Shown piece after piece: positions 33,562 to 41,562 of a stretch of DNA of 64,000 nucleotides. Source of the stretch: JBAOHV01 sp963714875. GTDB lineage: Bacteria; Actinomycetota; Acidimicrobiia; Acidimicrobiales; Microtrichaceae. The position numbers and the translations under genes were made by a program. Under the pieces are notes generated by a model. That model saw nothing but the letters and a program-made list of their open reading frames with translations. It was not told the DNA's origin and ran no database searches. The stretch covers positions 1 through 64,000 of the forward strand of contig CAVQQI010000010.1 in assembly GCA_963714875.1 (NCBI GenBank), read 5' to 3'. Numbering within the stretch: the first letter of the stretch is position 1; each line of letters begins with the position of its first letter.

Positions 33562-33606
33562 TCGGGCGATTGCCACCTTCAGCGCCGCCCCGTCGAGAAT
33601 GGGCAC

Positions 33607-34338
33607 ATGCAGTTGCCCCGACACCGCCGCCGGCCCCGTTGGCGCACCGCCCGCGCCGTGACGCTGGTCGCTGCGATCATCTCGGTCGTGGCCCTCAACG
33701 CGTGTTCCGATGCGCAGGGCGACGAGGCGTCGACGCCCGACGAAGGCGGCAAGGTGACCGTCGCCGGCGACTCCATCTCGGTGGGGGTCGGCGCCGCGCT
33801 GCGCACCGAGCTCGGTGAGGGGCGCGAGGTCAGGGTGATCGGCGAGGGCGGAACGGGGCTGGCCCGGATCGATGCCTTCGACTGGCCGACCCGGCTCGAG
33901 GCGCTCGCCCGGGACTTCCCACCGGATGTGCTGGTGTTCTCGGTGGCGTCCAACGACGCACAGGACCTGCTGGACGCCGACGGCGCGCTGGTGGCGCCGC
34001 TGTCCGACGATGCCGCCTGGGACCGTGAGTACTCAGCACGACTTGCTCGGAGCTTCGATGCGTTCGAGGGCACCGGCACGACCGTGGTGTGGCTCGGTCA
34101 CGTGCGCTCGGCAGAGGACCGGGTCGGCGTGCTCAATCGACGCGTCCACCGGCTCGCCGAGCAGGTTGCGGCCGAACGCGACTGGGTCGAGGTGCGCGAC
34201 CTGGCGCAGATCCTCGGGACCGGCGATGAGGTCGCCACCGACTGCCTCGTTGCCGACGGGCTGCATCTGAGCACCGAGTGCCTGGAGCGTGCTGCCGCGG
34301 CCCTGTCGAGCGCACCGCCCATCACCTCCGGGACGTAG
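33607..34338 (+). CDS. SGNH-hydrolase lipoprotein (DUF459-like)
   Basis: The product has 243 residues. A basic start, a hydrophobic stretch and the lipobox LNACS anchor the protein. The SGNH motifs are block I KVTVAGDSISVGVG (G-D-S), block III VFSVASNDAQDLLD (N residue) and block V in CLVADGLHLSTECLE (D-x-x-H). It is an exported esterase or acyltransferase-type enzyme acting on surface polymers or lipids; the substrate is unknown. The gene is convergent with a small membrane protein gene only 6 bp away. Confidence 0.85.
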   Translation: MQLPRHRRRPRWRTARAVTLVAAIISVVALNACSDAQGDEASTPDEGGKVTVAGDSISVGVGAALRTELGEGREVRVIGEGGTGLARIDAFDWPTRLEALARDFPPDVLVFSVASNDAQDLLDADGALVAPLSDDAAWDREYSARLARSFDAFEGTGTTVVWLGHVRSAEDRVGVLNRRVHRLAEQVAAERDWVEVRDLAQILGTGDEVATDCLVADGLHLSTECLERAAAALSSAPPITSGT

Positions 34339-34344
34339 GTTTCG

Positions 34345-34755
34345 TCACCGGCGTAGCGCTCGAACCGCTCCGAGCGAACCGACGCCGATGCCCACGAGTG
34401 CGCCCCCGATACCTCGTTGCACCTGGGACGGTGTCATCCGGTCGTGGTTCGCCAACCCGCCGAGCAGGTCTGCCGCATCGGCTCCTGCCGAGGCCAGGAA
34501 CCACCCTGCAGTGCCACCGCCGCGACAACCACTGGCGCACAGCAACCCTCCGACCAGGGCATCCCGGTAGCCCATGGACCGCAACAGGAGGCTGGCAGTG
34601 GGACCCAGCTCCGTGGCATCTCCCCACAACCGGTTGGCAGCCTCCGGCGCGACCAGGAACGACACGCCGGACGCGCATCGGAGCGCTCCGACCGCGACGG
34701 CGAGCCAATCGCGTTCTCGGGTCCGCCCTCTGACCGCTCGCGTGCTCGTGTCCAT
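34345..34755 (-). CDS. Small multi-pass membrane protein, unknown function
   Basis: The product has 136 residues from ATG 34755. Three to four hydrophobic helices follow a basic N-terminus: WLAVAVGALRCASGVSFLVA, YRDALVGGLLCASG, GGTAGWFLASAGADAADLLGGLA and IGGALVGIGVGSLGAVRAL. The pattern LVAPEAANRLWG...MGYRDALVGG...ADAADLL resembles DUF4267-type membrane proteins, but this is a weak impression. It stands alone between convergent genes and the long minus-strand operon, with a 78-bp gap. Confidence 0.65.
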   Translation of the reverse strand: MDTSTRAVRGRTRERDWLAVAVGALRCASGVSFLVAPEAANRLWGDATELGPTASLLLRSMGYRDALVGGLLCASGCRGGGTAGWFLASAGADAADLLGGLANHDRMTPSQVQRGIGGALVGIGVGSLGAVRALRR

Positions 34756-34832
34756 CGTCCCCCCGGCGTCGCGCCGTGCTCCCGACGAGCGCAGTGCCGA
34801 TGGCACCGTATCGACCGGGGCCGCGGTCCGCG

Positions 34833-36119
34833 TCAGATCTGGGAGAGCGACACCGGCGTCTCGCTGAAGCGGAAGTCAGCACCGGTGCTGAACCGAGTCA
34901 GCGCGACGAGACGGGACTCGCGGGCCGGGCGGTCGGAGGTGACCACCTGCCATGCCGCCACCTCGTCACCCGACGGCTCGACCCGCTGGACGTCGTGGCG
35001 CAGATCCACGCCCTGCACGAGCGTCCTCAGCCCCTCGTCGTGGCCGTCCACCAGCAGCTGGACCCAATTGAGGTGGTCCTCCTCGAGCGCGAGAGAGCCC
35101 CGCAGCCCGACCCGCAGCGAACCGGCCGATCGATCGAGCGCGACGGTCGCGGCGACGTAGTCGCGGGGCTGGAGCAAGGGATGGAGCTCCAGCACCTGGG
35201 CCACCGCTTCCAGCGACGAGTCCAGACCGAACGCGTCGCGCAGGCGCTCCGCGGTGAGCCCCGCGCTGCCGCTGAGCTGCTGCCGCCCGATCTCGGCGGC
35301 TGCATCGCGCCCATGTCGGCGTTCGATGGCGAACAGGAACGACATCACCAGCAGGTGCGACTGCACCGCGACCTCGTGGGCAAGACCACGCAACGCTGCG
35401 GCGGAGAACTGCTCCAGACGAAGATCCGGGTCCATGGGCGCGGTGTAGTCCGACCAGCCGCCGTCGTCCCCGGTGTCGGTGCCCCCGACGGGACCGGCGC
35501 CGGCATCGATCACCGGGACGGCGAGCTGGGCCAGGCGGGTGGCCGCCATGTGGGTCGCTGGCTCGGGTTCGGGCAGTGGCGCCCGCTGATCATCGATGGT
35601 GGCGGTCCAGTGGCAGTGCGGATGCCGACCCTCGGGGGTTCTTGGTGGCCGGTGCACCGGCCGGATCTGTGCATACGGGCTGGTTGCCATCGCCGTCGCG
35701 TCGAAGGTCGGGTCCTCGATCGTGTGGCACATCGTGCGGACGTAGTCCTCGCCCATCGGTTCGACGTCCATGAGCGCACCGCAGTGGTCGAGCCAGAACT
35801 CACCGTGGTGGTCGTCGATGACGCGCAGGCGGAAGTCCATGAACTCCGGAGGGGCCCCGATGTCCAGCTGGAGGCCCTTGAACATCGTGTCGATCGTGTC
35901 ACCGGAGAACCCCAGCAGACGCTGGGTCCGGCGCGTGTAGACGGGACTCGCGCCCATCCACTCGTCGATCGCGATGGCGCCCATCTCCTCGCGGCCGTAC
36001 GAGCTGATCAGGTGCGGCATGCCGGCACGGTCCATCAGCTGGCCGGCGAGCAGCAGCTCGCGGACGAGCACGGCCAGCTCGGCCCGGTCCAGTCGACCCA
36101 GCCGTCGCACCTCGCTCAC
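34833..36119 (-). CDS. Uncharacterised protein, last gene of the cyp51 operon
   Basis: The product has 428 residues from GTG 36119, whose GTGA overlaps the upstream dehydrogenase stop. The N-terminus is helical (LDRAELAVLVRELLLAGQLMDRAG). It then contains conserved-looking blocks SSYGREEMGAIAIDEWMGAS, IGAPPEFMDFRLRVIDDHHG, FWLDHCGALMDVEPMGEDYV and RTMCHTIEDPTFDATA with several His, Cys and Asp residues, and a YAQIRPVHRPPR stretch. There is no signal peptide or membrane segment. I do not recognise a named family. The position at the end of an oxidative operon and the His/Cys-rich core suggest an enzyme, but no reaction can be assigned. Confidence 0.85.
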   Translation of the reverse strand: MSEVRRLGRLDRAELAVLVRELLLAGQLMDRAGMPHLISSYGREEMGAIAIDEWMGASPVYTRRTQRLLGFSGDTIDTMFKGLQLDIGAPPEFMDFRLRVIDDHHGEFWLDHCGALMDVEPMGEDYVRTMCHTIEDPTFDATAMATSPYAQIRPVHRPPRTPEGRHPHCHWTATIDDQRAPLPEPEPATHMAATRLAQLAVPVIDAGAGPVGGTDTGDDGGWSDYTAPMDPDLRLEQFSAAALRGLAHEVAVQSHLLVMSFLFAIERRHGRDAAAEIGRQQLSGSAGLTAERLRDAFGLDSSLEAVAQVLELHPLLQPRDYVAATVALDRSAGSLRVGLRGSLALEEDHLNWVQLLVDGHDEGLRTLVQGVDLRHDVQRVEPSGDEVAAWQVVTSDRPARESRLVALTRFSTGADFRFSETPVSLSQI

Positions 36120-36976
36120 CCGCGTTCCGGAAGGGGATCGAGGCCCAGCGCGGCGCGCAGCCACCGCTCGCCCAGCTCGGCGAACGGCGCGTCGATGCCG
36201 TGCTCGGTGGCCAGTTCCGCCGCCAGGTGCAGGTCCTTCGCCCCCAGGGTCGCGGTGTGCTCGAAGATGGCGCGCAGCCCGTCGTCATCGGCCATCACCC
36301 CCGCCGAGGGGCGCAGCATGACCGCGCCCGGCCCGCCGGTGACACGATCGGAGTGCCGCACGACGTCGCCGAGCTTGGCGAGGTCCAGCCCCGCTGACTC
36401 GGCCAGACGCTGCGCCTCGCCGACCACGGCGAAGCTGGCGAACGTGATCAGGTTGCGGGTGATCTTGGCGTTGGTCCCCGACCCCACCGGCCCGAAGTGC
36501 GCCACCAGGGTGCCCAGCAACGCGAACGGTTCCCGACACCGCTCGACCGCGTCGTCGGTGCCACCGACCATGATCGCCAGGGTGCCCTCGTGTGCACCCA
36601 TGGCGCCTCCCGACACCGGCGCATCGACCAGGTCGACCCCGGCTCCTGCAGCGGTCCGCGCCAGCTCGACAGCACCCGCCGCGCTGATGGTGGAGTGCAC
36701 CGCCACCACGGTGCCGGGTCGGGCAGCGGCGAGAATGCCGTCGGGTCCCGACAGCACGTCGCGAACCTGGTCCTCGTCCTGCACCATGACGCTGATCACC
36801 TCGGCGACCGCTGCCACCTCCGCCGGCGTCGTCGCGGCCGACGCCCCCTTCGCGACGTGGGCCTCGCACGACTCGGGGCGCACGTCGTGCACGACCAGGC
36901 CGTCGGGCCACTGCAGCAGTCGTGTCGCCATCGGCGCTCCGATGTTGCCCAATCCGATGAACCCCACAGCACTCAT
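36116..36976 (-). CDS. NAD(P)-dependent 3-hydroxyisobutyrate-dehydrogenase-family oxidoreductase
   Basis: The product has 286 residues. The Rossmann fingerprint GFIGLGNIGAPMATRLL (5-21) is followed by the substrate motif VDLVDAPVSGGAMGAHEGTLAIMVGG and the catalytic-lysine region GSGTNAKITRNLI. This is the beta-hydroxyacid dehydrogenase layout. It oxidises a small beta-hydroxy acid or reduces the matching semialdehyde. It lies between an aldehyde dehydrogenase gene (55 bp upstream) and an unknown gene (4-bp overlap). Rv0770 of M. tuberculosis, near cyp51 there, belongs to the same family as I recall. Confidence 0.9.
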   Translation of the reverse strand: MSAVGFIGLGNIGAPMATRLLQWPDGLVVHDVRPESCEAHVAKGASAATTPAEVAAVAEVISVMVQDEDQVRDVLSGPDGILAAARPGTVVAVHSTISAAGAVELARTAAGAGVDLVDAPVSGGAMGAHEGTLAIMVGGTDDAVERCREPFALLGTLVAHFGPVGSGTNAKITRNLITFASFAVVGEAQRLAESAGLDLAKLGDVVRHSDRVTGGPGAVMLRPSAGVMADDDGLRAIFEHTATLGAKDLHLAAELATEHGIDAPFAELGERWLRAALGLDPLPERG

Positions 36977-37031
36977 CCGGCCACCTCACCCCTCGCGCGA
37001 TCTGTCATGGCGTCCACTCGTCGCCGCCCGA

Positions 37032-38519
37032 TCACCGGGCGATCGCGATCGACTTGGTCTCCAGGTACTCCTCGAACCCGGCGACACCCATCTCCCGGCC
37101 GATGCCGGAGTGCTTGTAGCCACCGAAGGGAACGTCGGCGGAGTACCAGACGCCGCCGTTGATGCTGAGCGTCCCCGTGCGGATCCGTGCCGCGACCGAG
37201 AGCGCTCGGTCCTCGTCGGCGGAGAAGATCGCACCCGACAGACCGAACGGTGAGTCGTTGGCGATCGCCACCGCATCATCATCGCCGTCGTGCGCGATCA
37301 CGGTCAGGACCGGCCCGAAGATCTCCTCGCGTGCGACGCTCGAGGAGTTGTCCAGCCCCACCACGAGGGTCGGGTCGATGAACCAGCCGCGCTCGAACCG
37401 CTCCGAGCGGCCCCCACCACAGGCGAACGACCCGCCCTGGTCCCGAGCGGCCCGCAGATGACCCTCGATGCGGTCGCGCTGCAGCGCCGAGATGACAGGA
37501 CCGCAGATGGTGCCCGGATCGGTCGGATCACCAGCAGCCAGGCTCGCCATGGTCGCCGCGGCGGCCTCGACCACCTGGTCGTGCATCGATCTGGGCACCA
37601 GCAGTCGCGTGGTGATGGCGCAGCCCTGGCCGGCGTGGGTGCTGGCCATGAACCCCGCCATCGCTGCTGCCGAGGCCACGTCTGCGTCGTCGAGGATGAC
37701 GAACGCCGACTTCCCACCGAGCTCCAGGAAGACCTTGGTGATGTTCTGCGCGGCCGAGGCCATCACCGCTCGTCCGGTCGCCGTGGATCCCGTGAACGAC
37801 ACCAGGTCCACCCGGGGATCACCCGAGAGCTGCGCGCCCAGGGAGTGGTCCGACGAGGTGACCACGTTCAGCACGCCGGGCGGCAGGTCGGTGTGCTCCG
37901 CTGCGAGGCGCGCCACTGCAGCCGCGCACCACGGTGTGTCGGGAGCGGGCTTGAGCACGACCGTGCAGCCGGCGGCGAGTGCCGGGCCGATCTTGGCGAA
38001 GTTGATCTGGTGCGGGAAGTTCCACGGCGTGATCGCGCCGACGACGCCGGCGGGCTCGCGCCAGACCTCGCGGTGCGTCGGCACGCCGACCGAGACCCGC
38101 TCGCCCAGATCCACCCTCCACCCGTGGTAGCTCTCGGCCAGGTCGGCGTGGTACGCCAGGTCGTCGACCGGGGTGTCGAACTGCGGGCCGGAGGTGAGGA
38201 ACGCGGGTGCGCCCACCTCGGCGGTGGTCAGCGCCCGCAGCGATGCACCTTCGGACTGGAGGGCGTCGCGCAGCTGGCGGAGGCACCGCGCCCGCAACGC
38301 CGCGTCGGTGGACCACTCGGTGTGGTCGAAGGCGCGACGAGCGGCGCCGATCGCTGCATCCATGTCGGCAGCAGTCGCGTCGGCGGCGACACCGAGCACC
38401 TGTTCGGTGGCGGGGTTGAGCGTCTCGAACGTCGCTCCGCCGGTTGCCGCGGTGAGCGCACCGTCGATCAGCAGCACGTCGAGATCATGCGGCAGCTCAG
38501 CCGGTGCGGAATCGCCCAC
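37032..38519 (-). CDS. NAD(P)-dependent aldehyde dehydrogenase
   Basis: The product has 495 residues, starting at GTG 38519 one base after the SnoaL-like stop. Catalytic features are all present: N167 in TPWNFPHQ, K190 in VVLKPAPDTP, the glycine motif FTGSTATGR, E266 in FLELGGKSA and nucleophile C300 in THAGQGCAITT. It oxidises aldehydes to acids. In the M. tuberculosis cyp51 region an aldehyde dehydrogenase (aldA, Rv0768) is likewise present. The substrate may be the product of the P450 or SDR steps, which is an inference. Confidence 0.94.
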   Translation of the reverse strand: MGDSAPAELPHDLDVLLIDGALTAATGGATFETLNPATEQVLGVAADATAADMDAAIGAARRAFDHTEWSTDAALRARCLRQLRDALQSEGASLRALTTAEVGAPAFLTSGPQFDTPVDDLAYHADLAESYHGWRVDLGERVSVGVPTHREVWREPAGVVGAITPWNFPHQINFAKIGPALAAGCTVVLKPAPDTPWCAAAVARLAAEHTDLPPGVLNVVTSSDHSLGAQLSGDPRVDLVSFTGSTATGRAVMASAAQNITKVFLELGGKSAFVILDDADVASAAAMAGFMASTHAGQGCAITTRLLVPRSMHDQVVEAAAATMASLAAGDPTDPGTICGPVISALQRDRIEGHLRAARDQGGSFACGGGRSERFERGWFIDPTLVVGLDNSSSVAREEIFGPVLTVIAHDGDDDAVAIANDSPFGLSGAIFSADEDRALSVAARIRTGTLSINGGVWYSADVPFGGYKHSGIGREMGVAGFEEYLETKSIAIAR

Positions 38520-38520
38520 C

Positions 38521-39075
38521 TCAGCGGTCCCAGAGCTTCACCGGCGCGGTGCCGGCGGGGTAGTAGCCGGGCAGCGGCCCGCGCATGGAGCGGTGCATGC
38601 GCTCGGTCATGCCATCGGACAGCACACCTGCGCTCATCATCTCGAGGAAGAGCGAGCCGGCGTTGCCGAAGTCGAACCAGTCGCGCTGCCAGTTCCACCG
38701 GAAGTCACCCCCGTAGCGGAACCAGCTGCCCCCGATGCCGTGCACCTCGTACCGGGTGCCGTCGTCACGGGTGGCATCCGCCACCTGGCGCCAGAACCCC
38801 ACGACCCAGCCCTGCCGGTCGTCGACGATGATCTCCTCGTAGGGGTACTGCCAGCCGTCCAGGCCACCCATCTCGGCACCGAGCGCCAGGTCACGGATCT
38901 CGTCGCGGCCCACCGCCATGAAGTCGGTGTCCGGGCCGTAGTTCCAGCCGTAGGTGGCGTCCTCGGTGTACAGCTCGGCGAGCGGGCGCCAGTCGCCGCC
39001 GGCTTCGCAGTCGCGGTTGGCCTGGAGCCACCTCTCGACCATCTCGTCGAGCTCGGCGCGTGGGTAGGCGGGCAT
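38521..39075 (-). CDS. SnoaL-like (NTF2-fold) protein
   Basis: The product has 184 residues from ATG 39075, with AAGGAGA 7 bases upstream. The N-terminal pattern ELDEMVERWLQANRDCEAGGDWRPLAELYTEDATYGWN and the strand WQYPYEEIIVDDRQGWVVGFW are NTF2-like. It ends with a proline-rich PGYYPAGTAPVKLWDR. Ketosteroid-isomerase-like proteins of this fold sit in steroid clusters, fitting the context, but no catalytic residues can be assigned with certainty. Three 19-bp repeats lie just upstream. Confidence 0.78.
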   Translation of the reverse strand: MPAYPRAELDEMVERWLQANRDCEAGGDWRPLAELYTEDATYGWNYGPDTDFMAVGRDEIRDLALGAEMGGLDGWQYPYEEIIVDDRQGWVVGFWRQVADATRDDGTRYEVHGIGGSWFRYGGDFRWNWQRDWFDFGNAGSLFLEMMSAGVLSDGMTERMHRSMRGPLPGYYPAGTAPVKLWDR

Positions 39076-39095
39076 CGCTGGTCTCCTTGTCATGT

Positions 39096-39195
39096 CGAAC
39101 TGTGTCGCCGACAGCGTCACTGCTGAGCCGTTCTGCGGCACAGTTCGGCGGGTGGGGCACAGTTCGGTGGATGGGGTGCAGTTCGGTGGATGGGT
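39096..39195. repeat. Three 19-bp direct repeats with an inverted outlier, candidate regulatory region
   Basis: Units begin at 39139, 39158 and 39177: CACAGTTCGGCGGGTGGGG, CACAGTTCGGTGGATGGGG and TGCAGTTCGGTGGATGGGT. The core CACAGTTCG also occurs once inverted (CGAACTGTG) at 39096-39104, 21 bases from the ATG of the SnoaL-like gene. The array fills the 119-bp gap inside the operon between ferredoxin and the SnoaL-like gene. The even 19-bp period, near two helical turns, suggests a cooperative regulator site or an internal promoter control. Confidence 0.75.
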
Positions 39196-39395
39196 CAGTC
39201 GTCGGTGATGGACAGGGCGTGGGTGGGGCAGTACTTCACCGCCAGCTCGGCGGCGCGGCGCAGCTCGTCGGGCGGGGTGGCGTCGAGCAGCTCGACCACT
39301 CGGTCCCGGCCCACCTCGAACAGCTCGGGGGCCTCGGACTCGCACACGCCGTGGCCCTGGCACAGGTCCACGTCGAGTGCGATGCGCCAGCCCAT
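39195..39395 (-). CDS. 3Fe-4S ferredoxin, probable P450 redox partner
   Basis: The product has 66 residues. The cluster ligands are C12 and C18 (DLCQGHGVCESEAPELF, C-x5-C) and C56 (VKYCPTHAL), the pattern of small 3Fe-4S ferredoxins. The ATG overlaps the cyp51 stop by one base (TGATG). The ferredoxin next to cyp51 in M. tuberculosis (Rv0763c) has the same arrangement. It carries electrons from a reductase to the P450s in the cytosol. No ferredoxin reductase gene is in the window. Confidence 0.94.
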   Translation of the reverse strand: MGWRIALDVDLCQGHGVCESEAPELFEVGRDRVVELLDATPPDELRRAAELAVKYCPTHALSITDD

Positions 39396-40780
39396 CAGGC
39401 CCCCTCGGCCGACACCGGCCGACGGCGCCGGTACCGCACCATGCACGGCTGGGCCAGCTGCACGACCATCTTGGAGTGGTCGTTGTGGTAGCTGTCGAGC
39501 GGCTGGGCAGCGGTGATCTCCCAGTCGCGCAGCAGCACGCAGAAGATCGTCTTCAGCTGCATCAGCGCGAAGGCAGCGCCCACACAGCGGTGTCGCCCGG
39601 CGCCGAAGGGGATCCAGTTCCACGGGTTGTCCAGGTCGTCCTGACGGGGCTCGATGTAGCGACCCGGATCGAAACGGTCGTGCTCGGCGAAGGCCTCGGG
39701 CAGGCGGTTGGACACCGCCGGCGACGCGCCCACCAGCTTGCCGGCCGGGATGTGGAAGCCCTCGACGTCGAACGGTTCCATGACCAGACGCAGCAGCAGG
39801 ATCAGCGGAGGATGCAGCCGGAGCGACTCCTTGATGGACGCCTCCAGCCAGGGCACCTCGCGCAGGTCCTGGTAGGTGATCTGCCCGCCGCCGGCCTCGG
39901 CCAGCGCGTCCATCTCCCCCACCACCCGGGCCATGACCTCGGGATGGCGCAGCAGCTCGATCAGCAGCCAGGACGCGGTGGTCGAGGTCGTGTGGTGCCC
40001 GGCGAACATCATCGAGATGAACATGCCGGTCACGACGTCCGCGCTGAACTGCGCGTCGCCGTGCTCGTCCTTGATCGACATGAGCACGTCGACCAGGTCG
40101 CGATCCTCGGCATCCACCGGTGCCTCGCCCTCCCGCTTGGCCATGATCGACCCGATGAGCTGCACCAGCTCGGCACGGGCGGCGTCGCGCCGCCGGAAGC
40201 TCTCGATGTCGGCGTACGGGTCGACGAAGGCGATGGCATCGGTGCCGCGTTCCAGGTCGTGGAACAGCTCAGCGACGTGCGCGTCGAGCTCCTCACGGAA
40301 GCGGGTACCGATGAGACACGAGGTGGAGGTGTAGATGAACAGCTCGGCCGTCCAGTCCAGCAGGTCGATCTGGCCCTCGTCGTCCCAGTCGGCGACCATC
40401 CGCTCGATCTCGGCGGTGATCGTGGCCGCGTGGCCACGCATGAACTTGTCGCGTAGTGACTGGTTGTGCAGCGCCCGTCGTCGTTCCTCGGGCGTGGCAT
40501 CGAACACGACGCCCTCGCCGAACACGGGGGTCATGAACGGGTAGGCCTTCGCCTGGTCGAGCTCCTCGTCCGATGCACGGAAGAACACCTCGTTGGCCTC
40601 GGCGCCGGTCAGCAGCACCACCTCGGAGTCCGCCAGGCGGAACTCGCCCACGTCGCCGCACTCGTCGCGGACGCGCTGCATCAACCCGATCGGGTCGGTG
40701 CGGAGCTCCTCGAGGTGACCGGTGCCACCGTCGTCGCCGGAGACCTTGGGCGGGTCGGTCCGCGAGCGGGTGTCGGTCAT
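39395..40780 (-). CDS. cyp51: Cytochrome P450 CYP51 (sterol 14-alpha-demethylase family)
   Basis: The product has 461 residues. It follows M. tuberculosis CYP51 closely as I remember it: HLEELRTDPIGLMQRVRDEC, AKAYPFMTPVFGEGVVFDA (B' region), the I-helix GMFISMMFAGHHTTSTTAS, ESLRLHPPLILLLRL (ExxR) and the haem loop FGAGRHRCVGAAFALMQ with C399, then NDHSKMVVQLAQPCMVRYRRR. CYP51 enzymes remove the 14-alpha-methyl group of sterols. In actinobacteria without sterol synthesis the natural substrate is unresolved. The start overlaps the SDR stop (ATGA) and the stop overlaps the ferredoxin start. Confidence 0.95.
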   Translation of the reverse strand: MTDTRSRTDPPKVSGDDGGTGHLEELRTDPIGLMQRVRDECGDVGEFRLADSEVVLLTGAEANEVFFRASDEELDQAKAYPFMTPVFGEGVVFDATPEERRRALHNQSLRDKFMRGHAATITAEIERMVADWDDEGQIDLLDWTAELFIYTSTSCLIGTRFREELDAHVAELFHDLERGTDAIAFVDPYADIESFRRRDAARAELVQLIGSIMAKREGEAPVDAEDRDLVDVLMSIKDEHGDAQFSADVVTGMFISMMFAGHHTTSTTASWLLIELLRHPEVMARVVGEMDALAEAGGGQITYQDLREVPWLEASIKESLRLHPPLILLLRLVMEPFDVEGFHIPAGKLVGASPAVSNRLPEAFAEHDRFDPGRYIEPRQDDLDNPWNWIPFGAGRHRCVGAAFALMQLKTIFCVLLRDWEITAAQPLDSYHNDHSKMVVQLAQPCMVRYRRRRPVSAEGA

Positions 40781-41562
40781 GGGTCCCCCCTGGTCACGGG
40801 TGCCTCGGGTTGCACCTCGAGCACTGCGTAGCGAGTGCCACGGGGCACCGAGACGACCGAGAGCACCGCCTGGGCCATCTCGGCGGGACGCAGCGACCCG
40901 TCGTGGCGCAGAAGTCCCCACGCCTGCCAGGACGCGATGACCTCGTTGATGGTGTCCTCGTTCCAGGTGGTGCCCTGCTCTGTCGAGGACGGACCGGGGC
41001 GGACGATGCCGACACGCACGCCGGTGCCCTCGCACTCCATGGCCATCGCCCGGGCGAAGGCTTCGAGCCCCGCCTTGGACGCGACGTAGGCGGCCATGTG
41101 GGTGCGGGGGGTGTGCGCGACCTCCGAGGTGACGAACACGACGTCACCTCGCCGGCGGTCGAACATGTGGGGCACCACCTCGTGCACCAGCGCCTGCGCT
41201 CCCAGCAGGTTGACCTGGAGCTGCCGGGTGAACTCCGCCGGAGCGGCACCGACGGTGGTGATGGGCTGCACGTCGCCCGCGTTGGACACCAGCACCTCGA
41301 TCGGCCCCACCTCGGACTCGGCCCGCCGGGCGAACTCGACGATCGATGCGCCGTCGGTCAGGTCGAGCGGCAGGGCGAGCGCCTCACCACCGGCATCGCG
41401 GATCGCGGCGGCGAGCTCCTCGCAACGGTCGACACGACGCGCACCGAGGACCACCGGATGCCCGGCAGCGGCCAGCGCCGAGGCGGTCGCCGCGCCGATC
41501 CCCGACGATGCGCCGGTGACGATCGCCGCTCGACGGTCGGGATGGGGTTCGAATCGGGGCAT
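40777..41562 (-). CDS. Short-chain dehydrogenase/reductase
   Basis: The product has 261 residues. The cofactor motif is IVTGASSGIGAATASAL (T-G-x3-G-x-G), then LVSNAGDVQP (N-A-G) and the catalytic triad S (FVTSEVAHT), Y and K in YVASKAGLEAF. It interconverts alcohols and ketones with NAD(P). It is placed between the two P450 genes with coupled starts (TGATG upstream, ATGA downstream). The M. tuberculosis cyp51 cluster has an SDR (Rv0765c) at the same position. An acidic residue after the second beta strand is not obvious (ARRVDR suggests NADP preference). Confidence 0.93.
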   Translation of the reverse strand: MPRFEPHPDRRAAIVTGASSGIGAATASALAAAGHPVVLGARRVDRCEELAAAIRDAGGEALALPLDLTDGASIVEFARRAESEVGPIEVLVSNAGDVQPITTVGAAPAEFTRQLQVNLLGAQALVHEVVPHMFDRRRGDVVFVTSEVAHTPRTHMAAYVASKAGLEAFARAMAMECEGTGVRVGIVRPGPSSTEQGTTWNEDTINEVIASWQAWGLLRHDGSLRPAEMAQAVLSVVSVPRGTRYAVLEVQPEAPVTRGDP

